Part shown: piece after piece, positions 7,706 through 16,483 of the stretch
Position numbering within the stretch: the stretch's first letter is position 1
Layout: each line of letters opens with the position of its first letter
Source: Rhodobacteraceae bacterium Alg231-04
Lineage (GTDB): Bacteria; Pseudomonadota; Alphaproteobacteria; Rhodobacterales; Rhodobacteraceae
Assembly (NCBI GenBank): GCA_900143635.1
Contig: FREY01000022.1
Coordinates: forward strand, 1-32,731
Length of the DNA: 32,731 nt
Direction: 5' to 3'
Made by a program: the position numbers and the translations under genes
Notes under the pieces: model-generated
Database searches by the model: none
What the model saw: only the letters and a program-made list of their open reading frames with translations
Told to the model about the DNA's origin: nothing

Positions 7706-8095
7706 TGCAGCATCTTCACAGTCTCGCGCGGAATGGAAACCCATTTGACACTGGCAGCAGTTCCCCCGCTTGAGTTCCTGCAGGACATTGGCATTTTTGT
7801 TTTCAAGTCGGAAAACACATGTAACTCATTGAGGCCTTGTCCGAACAACCTCAACGCAAAACGGTAATGTGATTCAGTCTTTGGTTTATGTCTGCTTTTC
7901 GGCCGTCCCTTGTTGGGTTCGCACCCGCAGAGAATGGCAGCTTCCCGCCCAAATTGCGGGACCGGCGATAATCGCGCGGTACGGACTGCTGCTCTGCGGC
8001 TCCGTCGAAGCGGCCGCACGTACAATCCACTGCATCGAGCAACCTATGTGCTACTGCGTGATGGCAAAAAGGTATTCTGAAACAGTCCCAAGCCC
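7706..8095. other. Gene-free spacer between lysR and the XRE-type regulator
   Basis: No convincing gene is visible; the short open frames lack ribosome-binding sites and family resemblance. It contains a 20-bp dyad at 7798-7817. The part from about 7905 to 8045 is rich in CGG/GCGG words and resembles degenerate non-coding filler seen elsewhere in this window (17986-18836, 29890-30060). Confidence 0.5.
7798..7817. promoter_or_regulatory. 20-bp dyad upstream of lysR
   Basis: TGTTTTC and its exact complement GAAAACA flank a 6-bp spacer about 95 bp upstream of the lysR start. It may be an operator for autoregulation of the LysR gene. The arms differ from the AAAATCA dyad at 6774, so a common regulator is not proven. 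Confidence 0.35.
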
Positions 8096-8887
8096 CTACG
8101 TAGAATCTTTTGATGAGAGAAATCCTGACGGTGAGTTCAGGTAATTACGAACGGTCGGGTCAATTTGCAGGCTTTGTGCTGGGTAAATTCCGCAGGCGGA
8201 GATGGCTTCACGGGCAGACACCCGCTCGCTGAGCCGCTTCCAGATAGCTCGGGCCGCATAAGGATGCGGATAGGGGCGCCATGCAAGGCCCATGGTCATG
8301 CCACGCAGGTATTTCAGCTGTTGCCGATGAGCGGTGTACAGGATGGTCTGCGCCACGCTGCCTTCTCGGGCGCGCTCATGCTCAGTCACGAAAATCCTAT
8401 TCCCTCGCATAGTCACCAGACCCTCATACCTTGAGATTTGGCGTACACTTTTATCACCCGAAGTCGCGTTCTCGTATGACCGGCTGGTGATCAGACCATC
8501 CTTTTCACTGAACCGGACCAGAGAGCAGAAAATTCGCCCTTCCCAGGAGGGGGTGCAAAAATAGGAATGATAGAATCCCAAATACCGGCGGAGGTTTTTC
8601 TGTTGTCCCCGATAGGGTGCCAAAAAGGCTTCGGCGGACCTGTCGCCCAGATCCGGGAACATGCCTTTCTGTGCCGGTCCGAATTCAGCTGATGCCGCAA
8701 AAAGCAATTCTTCGTTCAAATCGAAGTGGCGCGCTATCCGGCGCAGATTATGCGCAGAGGGCATGCTCGTCCCATTCAGGTAGCGATTGAATTGCTGCCG
8801 GTTGATTCCGATCTCACGGCAAATTTGAGAGATACTGCCGCGATCCGCGCATAGGGACCGAAGATTGTTGGAAAAATTTTCTGTCAC
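8096..8887 (-). CDS. XRE-type helix-turn-helix regulator
   Basis: 263-residue cytoplasmic protein. The first ~60 residues form an XRE/Cro-like helix-turn-helix (ISQICREIGINRQQFNRYLNGTSMPSAHNLRRIARHFDL). The remaining 200 residues hold no domain I can name; it includes FYHSYFCTPSWEGRIFCSLVRF and a Trp/Tyr/Pro-rich stretch near the C-terminus. The chosen start is GTG at 8887 because AAAGGA lies 9 bp upstream. A TTG three codons earlier directly abuts that site and is unlikely. It is transcribed away from the peptide ABC operon and may control it. The effector is unknown. Confidence 0.85.
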   Translation of the reverse strand: MTENFSNNLRSLCADRGSISQICREIGINRQQFNRYLNGTSMPSAHNLRRIARHFDLNEELLFAASAEFGPAQKGMFPDLGDRSAEAFLAPYRGQQKNLRRYLGFYHSYFCTPSWEGRIFCSLVRFSEKDGLITSRSYENATSGDKSVRQISRYEGLVTMRGNRIFVTEHERAREGSVAQTILYTAHRQQLKYLRGMTMGLAWRPYPHPYAARAIWKRLSERVSAREAISACGIYPAQSLQIDPTVRNYLNSPSGFLSSKDST

Positions 8888-9018
8888 AGGCCACAATCCT
8901 TTCGCTAATTGACGTTATATAGCTGCAAAATGCGTCAGCATGTATAAAGTCGCACAATTTTGTTTTTCTGAGAACCGGCCATTTTGCTCTCGAACTGTTA
9001 ACGCGAGGCGCAGCTCTT

Positions 9019-9454
9019 ATGAGTGTCAATGTTGTCGAGAACACGTGGATACCGTCTTCCAACGGAAAACGCCCTGCTGCACGTCTTTGGATGCCCGAGG
9101 GGAGCGGTCCGTTTCCTGTCATTTTGGCGTATCTGCCCCATCGAAAGCGCGACGGAACAGCGCCGCGAGACGAAACAACGCACACGGTAACCACGGGCTC
9201 ATCTGTGGCAGCCACGGGGCCATGCACTACGGCATCCATACGAATGATCCGGCTTCGGCCGTTTTTGAAAGTCGCTGGAGTTTCACCTTCGAGCGGGATG
9301 ACTGGCAAGTTTCCATCGACACTGAAAACACGATGCGAAGCGACACCAGTAATTTTTATCTGACGCGAAGACTGCGCGCCACGGAGGGCGCCGAAAAAAA
9401 ATCGAAGTCCTGAAAAAAGAATGGAGCGAAATCATTCCACGAGGGCTTCTTTGA
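9019..9454 (+). pseudogene. Remnant of a CocE/NonD-family (X-Pro dipeptidyl-peptidase S15-like) hydrolase
   Basis: The N-terminus is recognisable from ATG 9019 to about 9180 (MSVNVVENTWIPSSNGKR..., then ARLWMPEGSGPFPVIL and RKRDGTAPRDETTH), as in CocE/NonD hydrolases. From about 9185 the plus-one frame carries what looks like the extreme C-terminal region of the same family (HGAMHYGIHTNDP, RDDWQVSIDTEN). After an A-run near 9393-9400 the frame changes again and ends as KKEWSEIIPRGLL with TGA at 9452-9454. The catalytic core, several hundred residues, is missing. This is an internal deletion plus frameshifts. It sits directly upstream of the peptide-importer operon and may once have been its first gene. 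Confidence 0.78.
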
Positions 9455-9475
9455 CGTAATCCAAGGGAGGATAAC

Positions 9476-11038
9476 ATGAAGATTGAATGGCAAAAGGCCG
9501 CAGTTGGCCGACGCAAATTTCTGAAAGGCGCCACGGCATTGGGGGCCGTTTCCGCCTTGCCGATAGGGCTTGGTAACCGGGCCATGGCCGACGACAGCAG
9601 CACCCTTCGTGTTCGTTCCTATGGCGATATGCAGAGCATTGATCCGGCCTTTAGCAAAGGTGTTATCGATGAGGAAATTCACGCCTCGATCTACAACAAG
9701 CTGATCCAGTACAAGCCGGGCCGCGAGTGGGACTGGCAGATGGATGCCGCTTCGATGATCGAGCAGGTGGACCCGACCCATATCAAATTCGCGCTGCGCG
9801 ACGACATCGGCTTTACCAACGGGTACGGCTCGATGACGGCCGAGGATGTGAAATACAGTTTCGAGCGCATCATTTCGGACGAAACCGAAAGCCCAAACAA
9901 GCCCGACATGGGGCCGCTAAGCCATGTTGAGGTCACTGGTGAGCGTGAAGGCACGATTGTGCTCAACGAACCTTTTGCCCCGCTTTGGTCGATTGCATTG
10001 CCCTATATCACCGGCAGTATTCTTTCCAAGAAAGCCTGGGAGGCTGCAGGGGGCAAAGCCACCGCTGATCCGCTTGCGGAATCCGGTCCTTATCTACGCG
10101 ACAGCTGGTCGCCAAAAGAGAGAACCGTCCTCAAACGTAACCCGGACTGGAAGGGTGATGCACCGGCTTGGGATACTGTTGAAATCCTGCCGATCGATGA
10201 CGAAAACACCGCCGAGATTGCCTTTGAAGCGGGCGAGCTGGACTTCACCCGTGTGTCGCTCGGTTCGGTCGAGCGGTTCCGCGTCGGTGTGCCCAATGGA
10301 GGCACTTTGCTGGAGTACCCCTCGCTCTATTATGCTTGGCTGGGCATGAACCTGGATCACCCCAAGCTGCAGAACCAGAAGCTGCGCCAGGCGATTCAGC
10401 ACGCGATCGACGTGCCGATGATCATGGAAGCGGCCTACTTTGGTGCCGCGGAGCCTTCGACTGGCATCATTGCACCGGGTCTGATTGGCAACCGCGCGCA
10501 GTCGCTGGTTCCGCCAGCCGCCGACTTTGAAAAAGCTGCGGCACTGCTGGCTGAGTCTGGTGAAACCAATGTCACCCTAAAACTGGACACGCTGAACAAA
10601 ACCACATTCACGACAGCCGCGCAGGTCATTCAGGCGACGCTTTCCCAGATCGGCATCACGGTTGAGGTCAACGTACTGGAATCCGGCGCCTTCTGGGGTA
10701 GTGCAGACAATGAGGATCTGCAGCTGGTGCTGAATCGGTACTCTATGACACCGGACCCCTATTACGCCACATCCTGGTTCACCAGTGAACAAGTCGGCCA
10801 TTGGAACTGGGAGCAATTCAGCAATGAAGAGTTCGACCAGATCCATAACTCTGCCTATCAGGAAAGCGACCCGGCCAAGCGAGCGGAAATGTATCAGCGC
10901 GCGCAAGATCTGATGGAGGAAACCGGCGCCTACCGTTTCCTGACGCATGAGGCCACACCTGTTGTGCATTCCGCAGGGGTAACACCGGCCTTGCGTCCCG
11001 ATGGGCAGGTCCTTTTGCGTTACTTCGGCAAGGCCTGA
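9476..11038 (+). CDS. Peptide-type ABC transporter substrate-binding protein (family 5), Tat-exported
   Basis: 520-residue periplasmic binding protein of the DppA/OppA family. The N-terminus has a twin-arginine signal: GRRKFLKG at residues 11-18, a hydrophobic stretch, and a likely cleavage after AMA near residue 38. Family blocks include DDIGFTNGYGSMTAEDVKYSFERI and LRQAIQHAIDVPMIMEAAYFGAAEP. A strong GGGAGGA site lies 5 bp before the ATG. It is the first intact gene of the operon and is separated from the permease genes by a terminator-like hairpin, fitting the usual excess of binding protein. The substrate is probably a peptide or related compound; family-5 proteins also bind opines, nickel or glutathione. 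Confidence 0.94.
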   Translation: MKIEWQKAAVGRRKFLKGATALGAVSALPIGLGNRAMADDSSTLRVRSYGDMQSIDPAFSKGVIDEEIHASIYNKLIQYKPGREWDWQMDAASMIEQVDPTHIKFALRDDIGFTNGYGSMTAEDVKYSFERIISDETESPNKPDMGPLSHVEVTGEREGTIVLNEPFAPLWSIALPYITGSILSKKAWEAAGGKATADPLAESGPYLRDSWSPKERTVLKRNPDWKGDAPAWDTVEILPIDDENTAEIAFEAGELDFTRVSLGSVERFRVGVPNGGTLLEYPSLYYAWLGMNLDHPKLQNQKLRQAIQHAIDVPMIMEAAYFGAAEPSTGIIAPGLIGNRAQSLVPPAADFEKAAALLAESGETNVTLKLDTLNKTTFTTAAQVIQATLSQIGITVEVNVLESGAFWGSADNEDLQLVLNRYSMTPDPYYATSWFTSEQVGHWNWEQFSNEEFDQIHNSAYQESDPAKRAEMYQRAQDLMEETGAYRFLTHEATPVVHSAGVTPALRPDGQVLLRYFGKA

Positions 11039-11060
11039 CCCTCTTCCCCAGGCCTTTCCC

Positions 11061-11095
11061 GGCACGGCTGCATCGCACGGCAGCCGTGCTCTTTT
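11061..11095 (+). terminator. Intrinsic terminator or attenuator between binding-protein and permease genes
   Basis: GCACGGCTGC (11062-11071) pairs perfectly with GCAGCCGTGC (11080-11089) across an 8-nt loop, followed by TCTTTT. This is a good Rho-independent terminator shape. Since the permease and ATPase genes follow in the same direction with no clear separate promoter, partial termination is likely. This would keep the binding protein in excess. Confidence 0.75.
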
Positions 11096-11125
11096 CCCAA
11101 GACACATGCGGAAGGACCCCGCGAG

Positions 11126-12064
11126 ATGGTACATTACGCTGTCCGCCGATTTGGGCTGGCGCTGCTGATCCTGTTTGTGGCTGTCACGGTCATGTTCCTT
11201 ATGATCCGCGCCGTACCAGGCGACCCTGTGCAAATTATGTTGGGGCCTCGGGCCACGCCCGAATTGCAGGCGCGACTGACCGCTGAACTGGCGCTGGACC
11301 AGCCGATCATCAAGCAGCTGGCCATTTTCTATGGCAATCTGTTGCAAGGCGATCTGGGCATTGATGTCTTTTCGGGCCGCTCTGTGACCTCCATCGTGTT
11401 CCAGCAGCTGCCCCATACCCTATCGCTGATCTTTGCCTCGATCATCTGGTCAGCCACGCTTGGCATTGCGCTGGGGGCATATGCTGCCGCACATCCCAAT
11501 ACGGTGATTGACCGGGTCACCGCCGCCATATCTGTCAGCTTTGTCGCGGCCCCTGCCTTTGTTGTGGCCTTGCTATCGTTGCTGATCTTTGCGGTTCACC
11601 TGCAATGGTTCCCAGCCATTGGCGCAGGGGAAGGTTTTTGGGATCGGCTTGATCATCTGGTTCTGCCGTCTCTAGCCATTGGCCTCTCATGGGTTGGCTA
11701 CATCGCCCGGCTGGTGCGCGCCTCAATGCTGGAAGTGATGGGCGAGCCACATATCCGCACGGCCCGGGCCTTTGGGCTCAGCGAGCGACGCATCGTTATG
11801 ATCTATGCCCTTCGCATCGCCATTTTGCCGGTTGTAACGGTTATTGGCGTAGGCATGGGTTTCCTTCTGTCCTCGGCTGTCTTTGCCGAAATCGTCTTTG
11901 CCCGCCCCGGCCTGGGCAAGCTGGTGATCGACAGTATCACCACCCGAAACTACCCGGTGGTGATGGGCTCGGTGCTGGTCTCGACCGGATTGTTTGTTGT
12001 CTCCACCGCGCTGGCGGATCTGATCAACGCCTGGCTGGACCCGCGTGCGCGGGCCGGACATTAA
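11126..12064 (+). CDS. Peptide ABC transporter permease (DppB-type)
   Basis: 312-residue inner-membrane protein with about six hydrophobic segments. The N-terminal MVHYAVRRFGLALLILFVAVTVMFLMIR followed by PGDP is typical of DppB/OppB permeases. The cytoplasmic coupling (EAA) loop reads EPHIRTARAFGLSERRI and contacts the ATPases. AAGGA lies upstream of the ATG. It is 12 bp from the next permease gene. Confidence 0.94.
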   Translation: MVHYAVRRFGLALLILFVAVTVMFLMIRAVPGDPVQIMLGPRATPELQARLTAELALDQPIIKQLAIFYGNLLQGDLGIDVFSGRSVTSIVFQQLPHTLSLIFASIIWSATLGIALGAYAAAHPNTVIDRVTAAISVSFVAAPAFVVALLSLLIFAVHLQWFPAIGAGEGFWDRLDHLVLPSLAIGLSWVGYIARLVRASMLEVMGEPHIRTARAFGLSERRIVMIYALRIAILPVVTVIGVGMGFLLSSAVFAEIVFARPGLGKLVIDSITTRNYPVVMGSVLVSTGLFVVSTALADLINAWLDPRARAGH

Positions 12065-12076
12065 GGAGCGATACTG

Positions 12077-12934
12077 ATGGAAAAACCCCGCTCCGAACTG
12101 AGCCTGATCCTGCGCGGCGTCGCCCGCGACCCCTTGGGGCTGATGGGGCTGATCATTGTCGGCACAATTATCTTTTGCGCTCTCTTTGCGGTCTGGCTGG
12201 TGCCCTACGACCCGATCGCTATGAACATCAAGGACCGTTTGCAGGGGCCAAGCCTGAACCACCTGCTAGGCACCGATCAGCTGGGACGGGATACGTTTTC
12301 CCGCGTCATCATGGGTGGTCAGGTGGCTTTGAAAGTAGCACTACCTGCTGTCTTTGGTGCCATGGCCATTGGCCTGACGCTGGGGATGATTGCAGGCTAT
12401 GGGCCGAAATGGCTGGATAACCTGCTGATGCTGTTCTTTGACACCATCCGCTCCTTTCCGACGGTAATGTTTGCGCTGGCCGTGGTGGCATTGGTTGGCC
12501 CCAGTCTGGAGACCGTGGTGCTGGTCGTGATGGCGACCTCAATCCCGACCTATGGTCGTGTCGCCCGTACTCAGACGCTGACCCTGCGTAATTCCGAATT
12601 CATTCTGGCCGAACGCGCCATGGGCGCCAGCATGACGCGCATTTTGGGTGTGCATATGCTGCCCAATATCATCGGCGTGCTGGCGGTGCTGGCTGCGATG
12701 GACATCCCGACCGTGATCGCGCTGGAGGCGGGCCTCTCCTTCCTTGGGCTGGGCGTCAAACCCCCAACACCCAGCTGGGGAGCGCTCTTGAAAGACGGAT
12801 ATTCCCTGATCCGCCAGACGCCCTGGCTGGTGGTGGGCGGCGGCCTACCGATCATCCTGGCCACCCTTGGCTTCACCTTCCTGGGCGAGAGCCTGCGTGA
12901 CGTGGTTGACCCTAAACTGAGGAAGAACCGATGA
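12077..12934 (+). CDS. Peptide ABC transporter permease (DppC-type)
   Basis: 285-residue inner-membrane permease. It has the N-terminal DppC extension, the LGTDQLGRDTFSRVIMGG motif typical of this subfamily, five to six hydrophobic segments and the EAA coupling loop (FILAERAMGASMTRILGVHMLPN). It pairs with the preceding DppB-type subunit to form the channel. The stop codon overlaps the next start by 4 bp. Confidence 0.94.
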   Translation: MEKPRSELSLILRGVARDPLGLMGLIIVGTIIFCALFAVWLVPYDPIAMNIKDRLQGPSLNHLLGTDQLGRDTFSRVIMGGQVALKVALPAVFGAMAIGLTLGMIAGYGPKWLDNLLMLFFDTIRSFPTVMFALAVVALVGPSLETVVLVVMATSIPTYGRVARTQTLTLRNSEFILAERAMGASMTRILGVHMLPNIIGVLAVLAAMDIPTVIALEAGLSFLGLGVKPPTPSWGALLKDGYSLIRQTPWLVVGGGLPIILATLGFTFLGESLRDVVDPKLRKNR

Positions 12935-13908
12935 CCGAGACACTATTGGAAATCGACAACCTCGGTGTCGATTATGAAACAGCCAGGGGCGATCTGAAGG
13001 CGCTGCGCGATATCTCATTTGATGTGAAAAAGGGCGAAATCGTTGGCATCGTTGGCGAGTCAGGCTGCGGGAAATCCACGCTGATTTCTTCGATCCTGAA
13101 ACTGACCGCGCCCAATACCCGCTTTCGCAACGGAGAAGTGCGTTTCAAAGGCCAAGATCTGCTGCAAAACAATGAACGCCAGATGCGCTCCCTACGTGGC
13201 AGTGACATCTCGATCATTTTTCAGGACCCGATGCAGACCCACAACCCGGTGCTGTCGATCGGCGCGCAGATGGTGGATATCCAGCACCGATCTAAAGCCG
13301 CCAAGGCGGATAAGCGCGCCACTGCTGCCAAGATGCTGGCTGCGGTGGGCATTCCCGACCCGGAGGCCCGGTTGGACCAGTTCCCGCATGAGTTTTCCGG
13401 CGGAATGCGCCAGCGGATCGCCATTGCAATGGCGCTTATGTCGGAACCGGATCTGTTGATCGCGGATGAGCCGACAACGGCGCTGGATGCCACACTGGAG
13501 GTGCAGATTATCGAACGCCTGCACGAGCTGCAGCGTGAAATGCACTGCGCCGTGCTGTTCATCTCGCACCATCTGGGCGTCATCGCTGAACTCTGCGACC
13601 GTGTGGTGGTGATGTATGCGGGCGCTGTGGTGGAAAGCGGCGATGTTCGGGCGATCTTTCATGACCCCAAACACCCCTACACTCGCCGCCTGATCGATTG
13701 TGATCCTGGCCACATAAAGGAACGCGCTCGGGTGCTGCCGACCATTCCCGGCGAGGTGCCGGATCTGGCCAACCTGCCCACAGGCTGCATTTTTCGCGAC
13801 CGCTGCGAACAGGCCGGACCACGCTGCGCTGCTGTGCCGCCTCTGGCGGGCATTGCGGATGGTCACAATGCCGCCTGCTGGCTGAACCATAAAGGGGGCG
13901 TGTCATGA
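12931..13908 (+). CDS. Peptide ABC transporter ATPase (DppD-type)
   Basis: 325-residue ATPase. Walker A GESGCGKST at residues 42-50, Q-loop Gln98 (FQDP), signature FSGGMRQR at 155-162, Walker B LLIADE at 175-180 and switch His at about 213 (ISHH) are all intact. The C-terminal oligopeptide/dipeptide domain (PYTRRLIDC, then CIFRDRCEQAGPRC) is present, including its cysteines. It overlaps both neighbours by 4 bp. It should form a heterodimer with the next ATPase. Confidence 0.95.
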   Translation: MTETLLEIDNLGVDYETARGDLKALRDISFDVKKGEIVGIVGESGCGKSTLISSILKLTAPNTRFRNGEVRFKGQDLLQNNERQMRSLRGSDISIIFQDPMQTHNPVLSIGAQMVDIQHRSKAAKADKRATAAKMLAAVGIPDPEARLDQFPHEFSGGMRQRIAIAMALMSEPDLLIADEPTTALDATLEVQIIERLHELQREMHCAVLFISHHLGVIAELCDRVVVMYAGAVVESGDVRAIFHDPKHPYTRRLIDCDPGHIKERARVLPTIPGEVPDLANLPTGCIFRDRCEQAGPRCAAVPPLAGIADGHNAACWLNHKGGVS

Positions 13909-14828
13909 GCCTGCTGTCTGTCAAAGGTCTGAAGACCAATTACGGGCCGGTGAACGTGCTGGCCGGGATTGATTTTGAAGTTGCCGCCGGTGAAACCTAT
14001 GCGCTGGTCGGCGAAAGTGGGTCGGGCAAAACCACCGTCATTCGCGCCATTGCAGGCCTTGCCCCGGCGCAGGAGGGATCGGTGCTGTTCGACGGCCAGG
14101 AAATCCGTGGCTTGCCGGAACGTGCCCTGCGCCCTTTGCGCAAAGACATCGCAATGATGTTCCAGGATCCGGTCGGCAGCCTGTCGCCGCGTCTCACTAT
14201 TGGTAGCCTGATCACCGAGCCATACCGCATCCAAGGCATGAGGGACCGAGATCTGGATGCCGAGGCCAAGCGCCTGTTGGAGATGGTCAACCTACCGGCC
14301 CATTTTGCCAGCCGCTACCCCTACCAGCTGTCGGGTGGACAAGCCCGCCGGGTAGGCGTCGCCCGCGCCCTGGCACTAGAGCCCAAACTGATCCTCGCGG
14401 ATGAGCCCACTGCGGGTCTGGATGTCTCCGTGCAGGGGGAACTGTTGAACCTTCTCAATGATTTGCGAGAGCGATTGGGGCTGGCGATGGTGATCATCAC
14501 CCACAATCTGAACGTAGTGCGCCACGTCGCGGACCGCATGGGCATCATGTATCTGGGCCGGCTGGTGGAGGAAGGTACAACCGAAGAAATCTTCCATAAA
14601 TCCCGCCACCCTTACACCCGCTGCCTGCTGAGCGCGAATCCTGAACCTGACCCGGATGCGCGGCTGGAACGTATTGCCCTGAAGGGCGAGCCGCCCAGTC
14701 TGATCCGCCGCCCCAAGGGTTGTGAATTCCGCGAGCGTTGCCCGATGGCGCAGGAGATTTGCACCCAAACCCCGCAATGGGACATCCAAAAGGGCCACGG
14801 CATTCGCTGCCTTGCGCCGCTCAGCTGA
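13905..14828 (+). CDS. Peptide ABC transporter ATPase (DppF-type)
   Basis: 307-residue ATPase. Walker A GESGSGKTT at 36-44, Q-loop Gln87, signature LSGGQARR at 142-149, Walker B LILADE at 162-167 and switch His200 are visible. The C-terminal extension ends in CEFRERCPMAQEIC, a cysteine pattern common in this subfamily. It completes a full importer (one binding protein, two permeases, two ATPases). The stop codon lies 20 bp before the amidohydrolase start. Confidence 0.95.
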   Translation: MSLLSVKGLKTNYGPVNVLAGIDFEVAAGETYALVGESGSGKTTVIRAIAGLAPAQEGSVLFDGQEIRGLPERALRPLRKDIAMMFQDPVGSLSPRLTIGSLITEPYRIQGMRDRDLDAEAKRLLEMVNLPAHFASRYPYQLSGGQARRVGVARALALEPKLILADEPTAGLDVSVQGELLNLLNDLRERLGLAMVIITHNLNVVRHVADRMGIMYLGRLVEEGTTEEIFHKSRHPYTRCLLSANPEPDPDARLERIALKGEPPSLIRRPKGCEFRERCPMAQEICTQTPQWDIQKGHGIRCLAPLS

Positions 14829-14848
14829 CAGAAACAGGCGAGAAGACC

Positions 14849-16483
14849 ATGTCGAGCACGCTTTACTACAACGGCCCCATCCTGACGATGGATGCTGATA
14901 ACAGCAGCCCCGAAGCTGTTTTGACCACCGGCGAGAGGATCGAGGCCGTTGGCGGCGAAGCGGCGCTGCGCGCACAAATGCCTACGGGTACCAAGGAACA
15001 CGACCTGCAAGGTAAAACCCTGATCCCGGCCTTTATCGACCCCCACGGCCATTTCCCTGATCCGGGTTTTATCAGGCTGTTCCGGGTAGACTTGGCCGCG
15101 CCGCCGCGCGGTGATTGCGTCAATATGGCCACCGCGCTGGCCCGGCTGAGCGCCAAGGCGAGAGAGACGCCCGCGGGCGAGTGGGTAATGGGTGTACTTT
15201 ACGACAATACCGCCATTGCCGAGGGGCGGATGCCAACGCGCGCAGAGTTGGATTCCGTCTCAACTCATCATCCCGTCTGGGTGATCCACGCCTCAGGTCA
15301 CAATGGTTCTGCCAACTCCATGGCGCTGTCACGGCACGGTGTGGACCGGCGCACACCGGACCCACTGGGCGGTCGTTTCGGGCGGGATCCTCAAACCGGG
15401 GTGCTGACTGGACTGGTAGAGGGAATTTCGGCCATGGGCGAAATGGGAGACACTGATTTCCTGATCACCCGCGACCGTTTCTGGCAGGGTTTTGCAGCCA
15501 CGCGCGATGAATACCTGGCGCATGGCGTTACGTTTGCGCAAAACGCCTGGACCTCGCGCCGGATGCTGGAGCACTTCGCCTCGCTACCGGCGGATCAAGA
15601 TCCCGGCTATGACTTGATGCTTTTGCCCATCGGTGAAGAAGAACCCGCAATGACTGAAGGTCCTGTCTCTGTTGCCTGGCCCGGTAACCCGCATTTCAAT
15701 CTTGGCCCGCGTAAACTGTTTACCGACGGGGCCTTTCAATTGCAGACAGCCCTGCTCTCGGAACCTTATTTCAAGCCGCTTAACCCAGACCACCCCTGCG
15801 GTATGACCTATGCAAACGCTGAGGAACACGGTGCCGAAGTCAAACGGCTGCATTACCTCGGCTATCAGATCCACTGCCACTGCAACGGCGACGGTGGTGC
15901 CGAGATGTTCATAGATGCGGTGGAGCAAGCTTTGACTGAAACACCACGATCGGATCACCGCCATACTATCATTCACGGTCAGGCTCTGCGCGATGACCAA
16001 TTGGAACGGATGGTGCGGCTAGGCATGACGGTCAGTTTCTTTCCCGCCCACATTCACTTTTGGGGCGATCGTCACTGCGACACGTTCCTTGGGCCAAAGC
16101 GGGCTGAACGGATCTCGCCGGCGGCGTCGGCAGAACGGCTGGGCCTGCGCTACACGATCCACAATGATGCCTCGGTCACGCCGACACGCCCGATCCATCT
16201 GGCGCATTGTGCCGTAAACCGTACCACCGCTTCGGGCCGCACGCTGGGAGAGAACCAAAAGGTGAGCGCACTTTCAGCATTGCGCGCCCAAACCATCGAC
16301 GCGGCTTGGCAGGTCTTCAAAGAAGACGAACGAGGCTCGCTTGAGGTCGGAAAGCTGGCAGACCTCGCCATTCTATCGCGCAATCCGCTAAAGGATGCGA
16401 CCCAATTGCTTGAGACCGTCGTCGTTGCCACCGTCCGCCGAGGGAAAACTGTGTTTCAGCACGGAGGTAAAGCCACCACATGA
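14849..16483 (+). CDS. Family-3 amidohydrolase (YtcJ-like)
   Basis: 544-residue metal-dependent hydrolase. The N-terminal beta-sandwich (ILTMDADNSSPEAVL) leads into PAFIDPHGHF with the metal-binding HxH at His66 and His68. Further ligand-type motifs are HCHCNGDGG and IIHGQAL in the middle and HNDAS near the C-terminus. The end (GSLEVGKLADLAILSRNPL) is typical. The ATG at 14849 is preferred because it starts the domain and follows a purine-rich AGGCGAGAAG. A frame from 14738 would overlap the ATPase by 91 bp. It probably hydrolyses an imported amide or N-acyl compound. It overlaps the M81 gene by 4 bp. Confidence 0.92.
   Translation: MSSTLYYNGPILTMDADNSSPEAVLTTGERIEAVGGEAALRAQMPTGTKEHDLQGKTLIPAFIDPHGHFPDPGFIRLFRVDLAAPPRGDCVNMATALARLSAKARETPAGEWVMGVLYDNTAIAEGRMPTRAELDSVSTHHPVWVIHASGHNGSANSMALSRHGVDRRTPDPLGGRFGRDPQTGVLTGLVEGISAMGEMGDTDFLITRDRFWQGFAATRDEYLAHGVTFAQNAWTSRRMLEHFASLPADQDPGYDLMLLPIGEEEPAMTEGPVSVAWPGNPHFNLGPRKLFTDGAFQLQTALLSEPYFKPLNPDHPCGMTYANAEEHGAEVKRLHYLGYQIHCHCNGDGGAEMFIDAVEQALTETPRSDHRHTIIHGQALRDDQLERMVRLGMTVSFFPAHIHFWGDRHCDTFLGPKRAERISPAASAERLGLRYTIHNDASVTPTRPIHLAHCAVNRTTASGRTLGENQKVSALSALRAQTIDAAWQVFKEDERGSLEVGKLADLAILSRNPLKDATQLLETVVVATVRRGKTVFQHGGKATT

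Noticed and set aside
10577-11416. Minus-strand open frame of 279 codons antisense to the binding protein and DppB
   Set aside because: Overlaps two well-supported genes and the terminator hairpin; no family resemblance.
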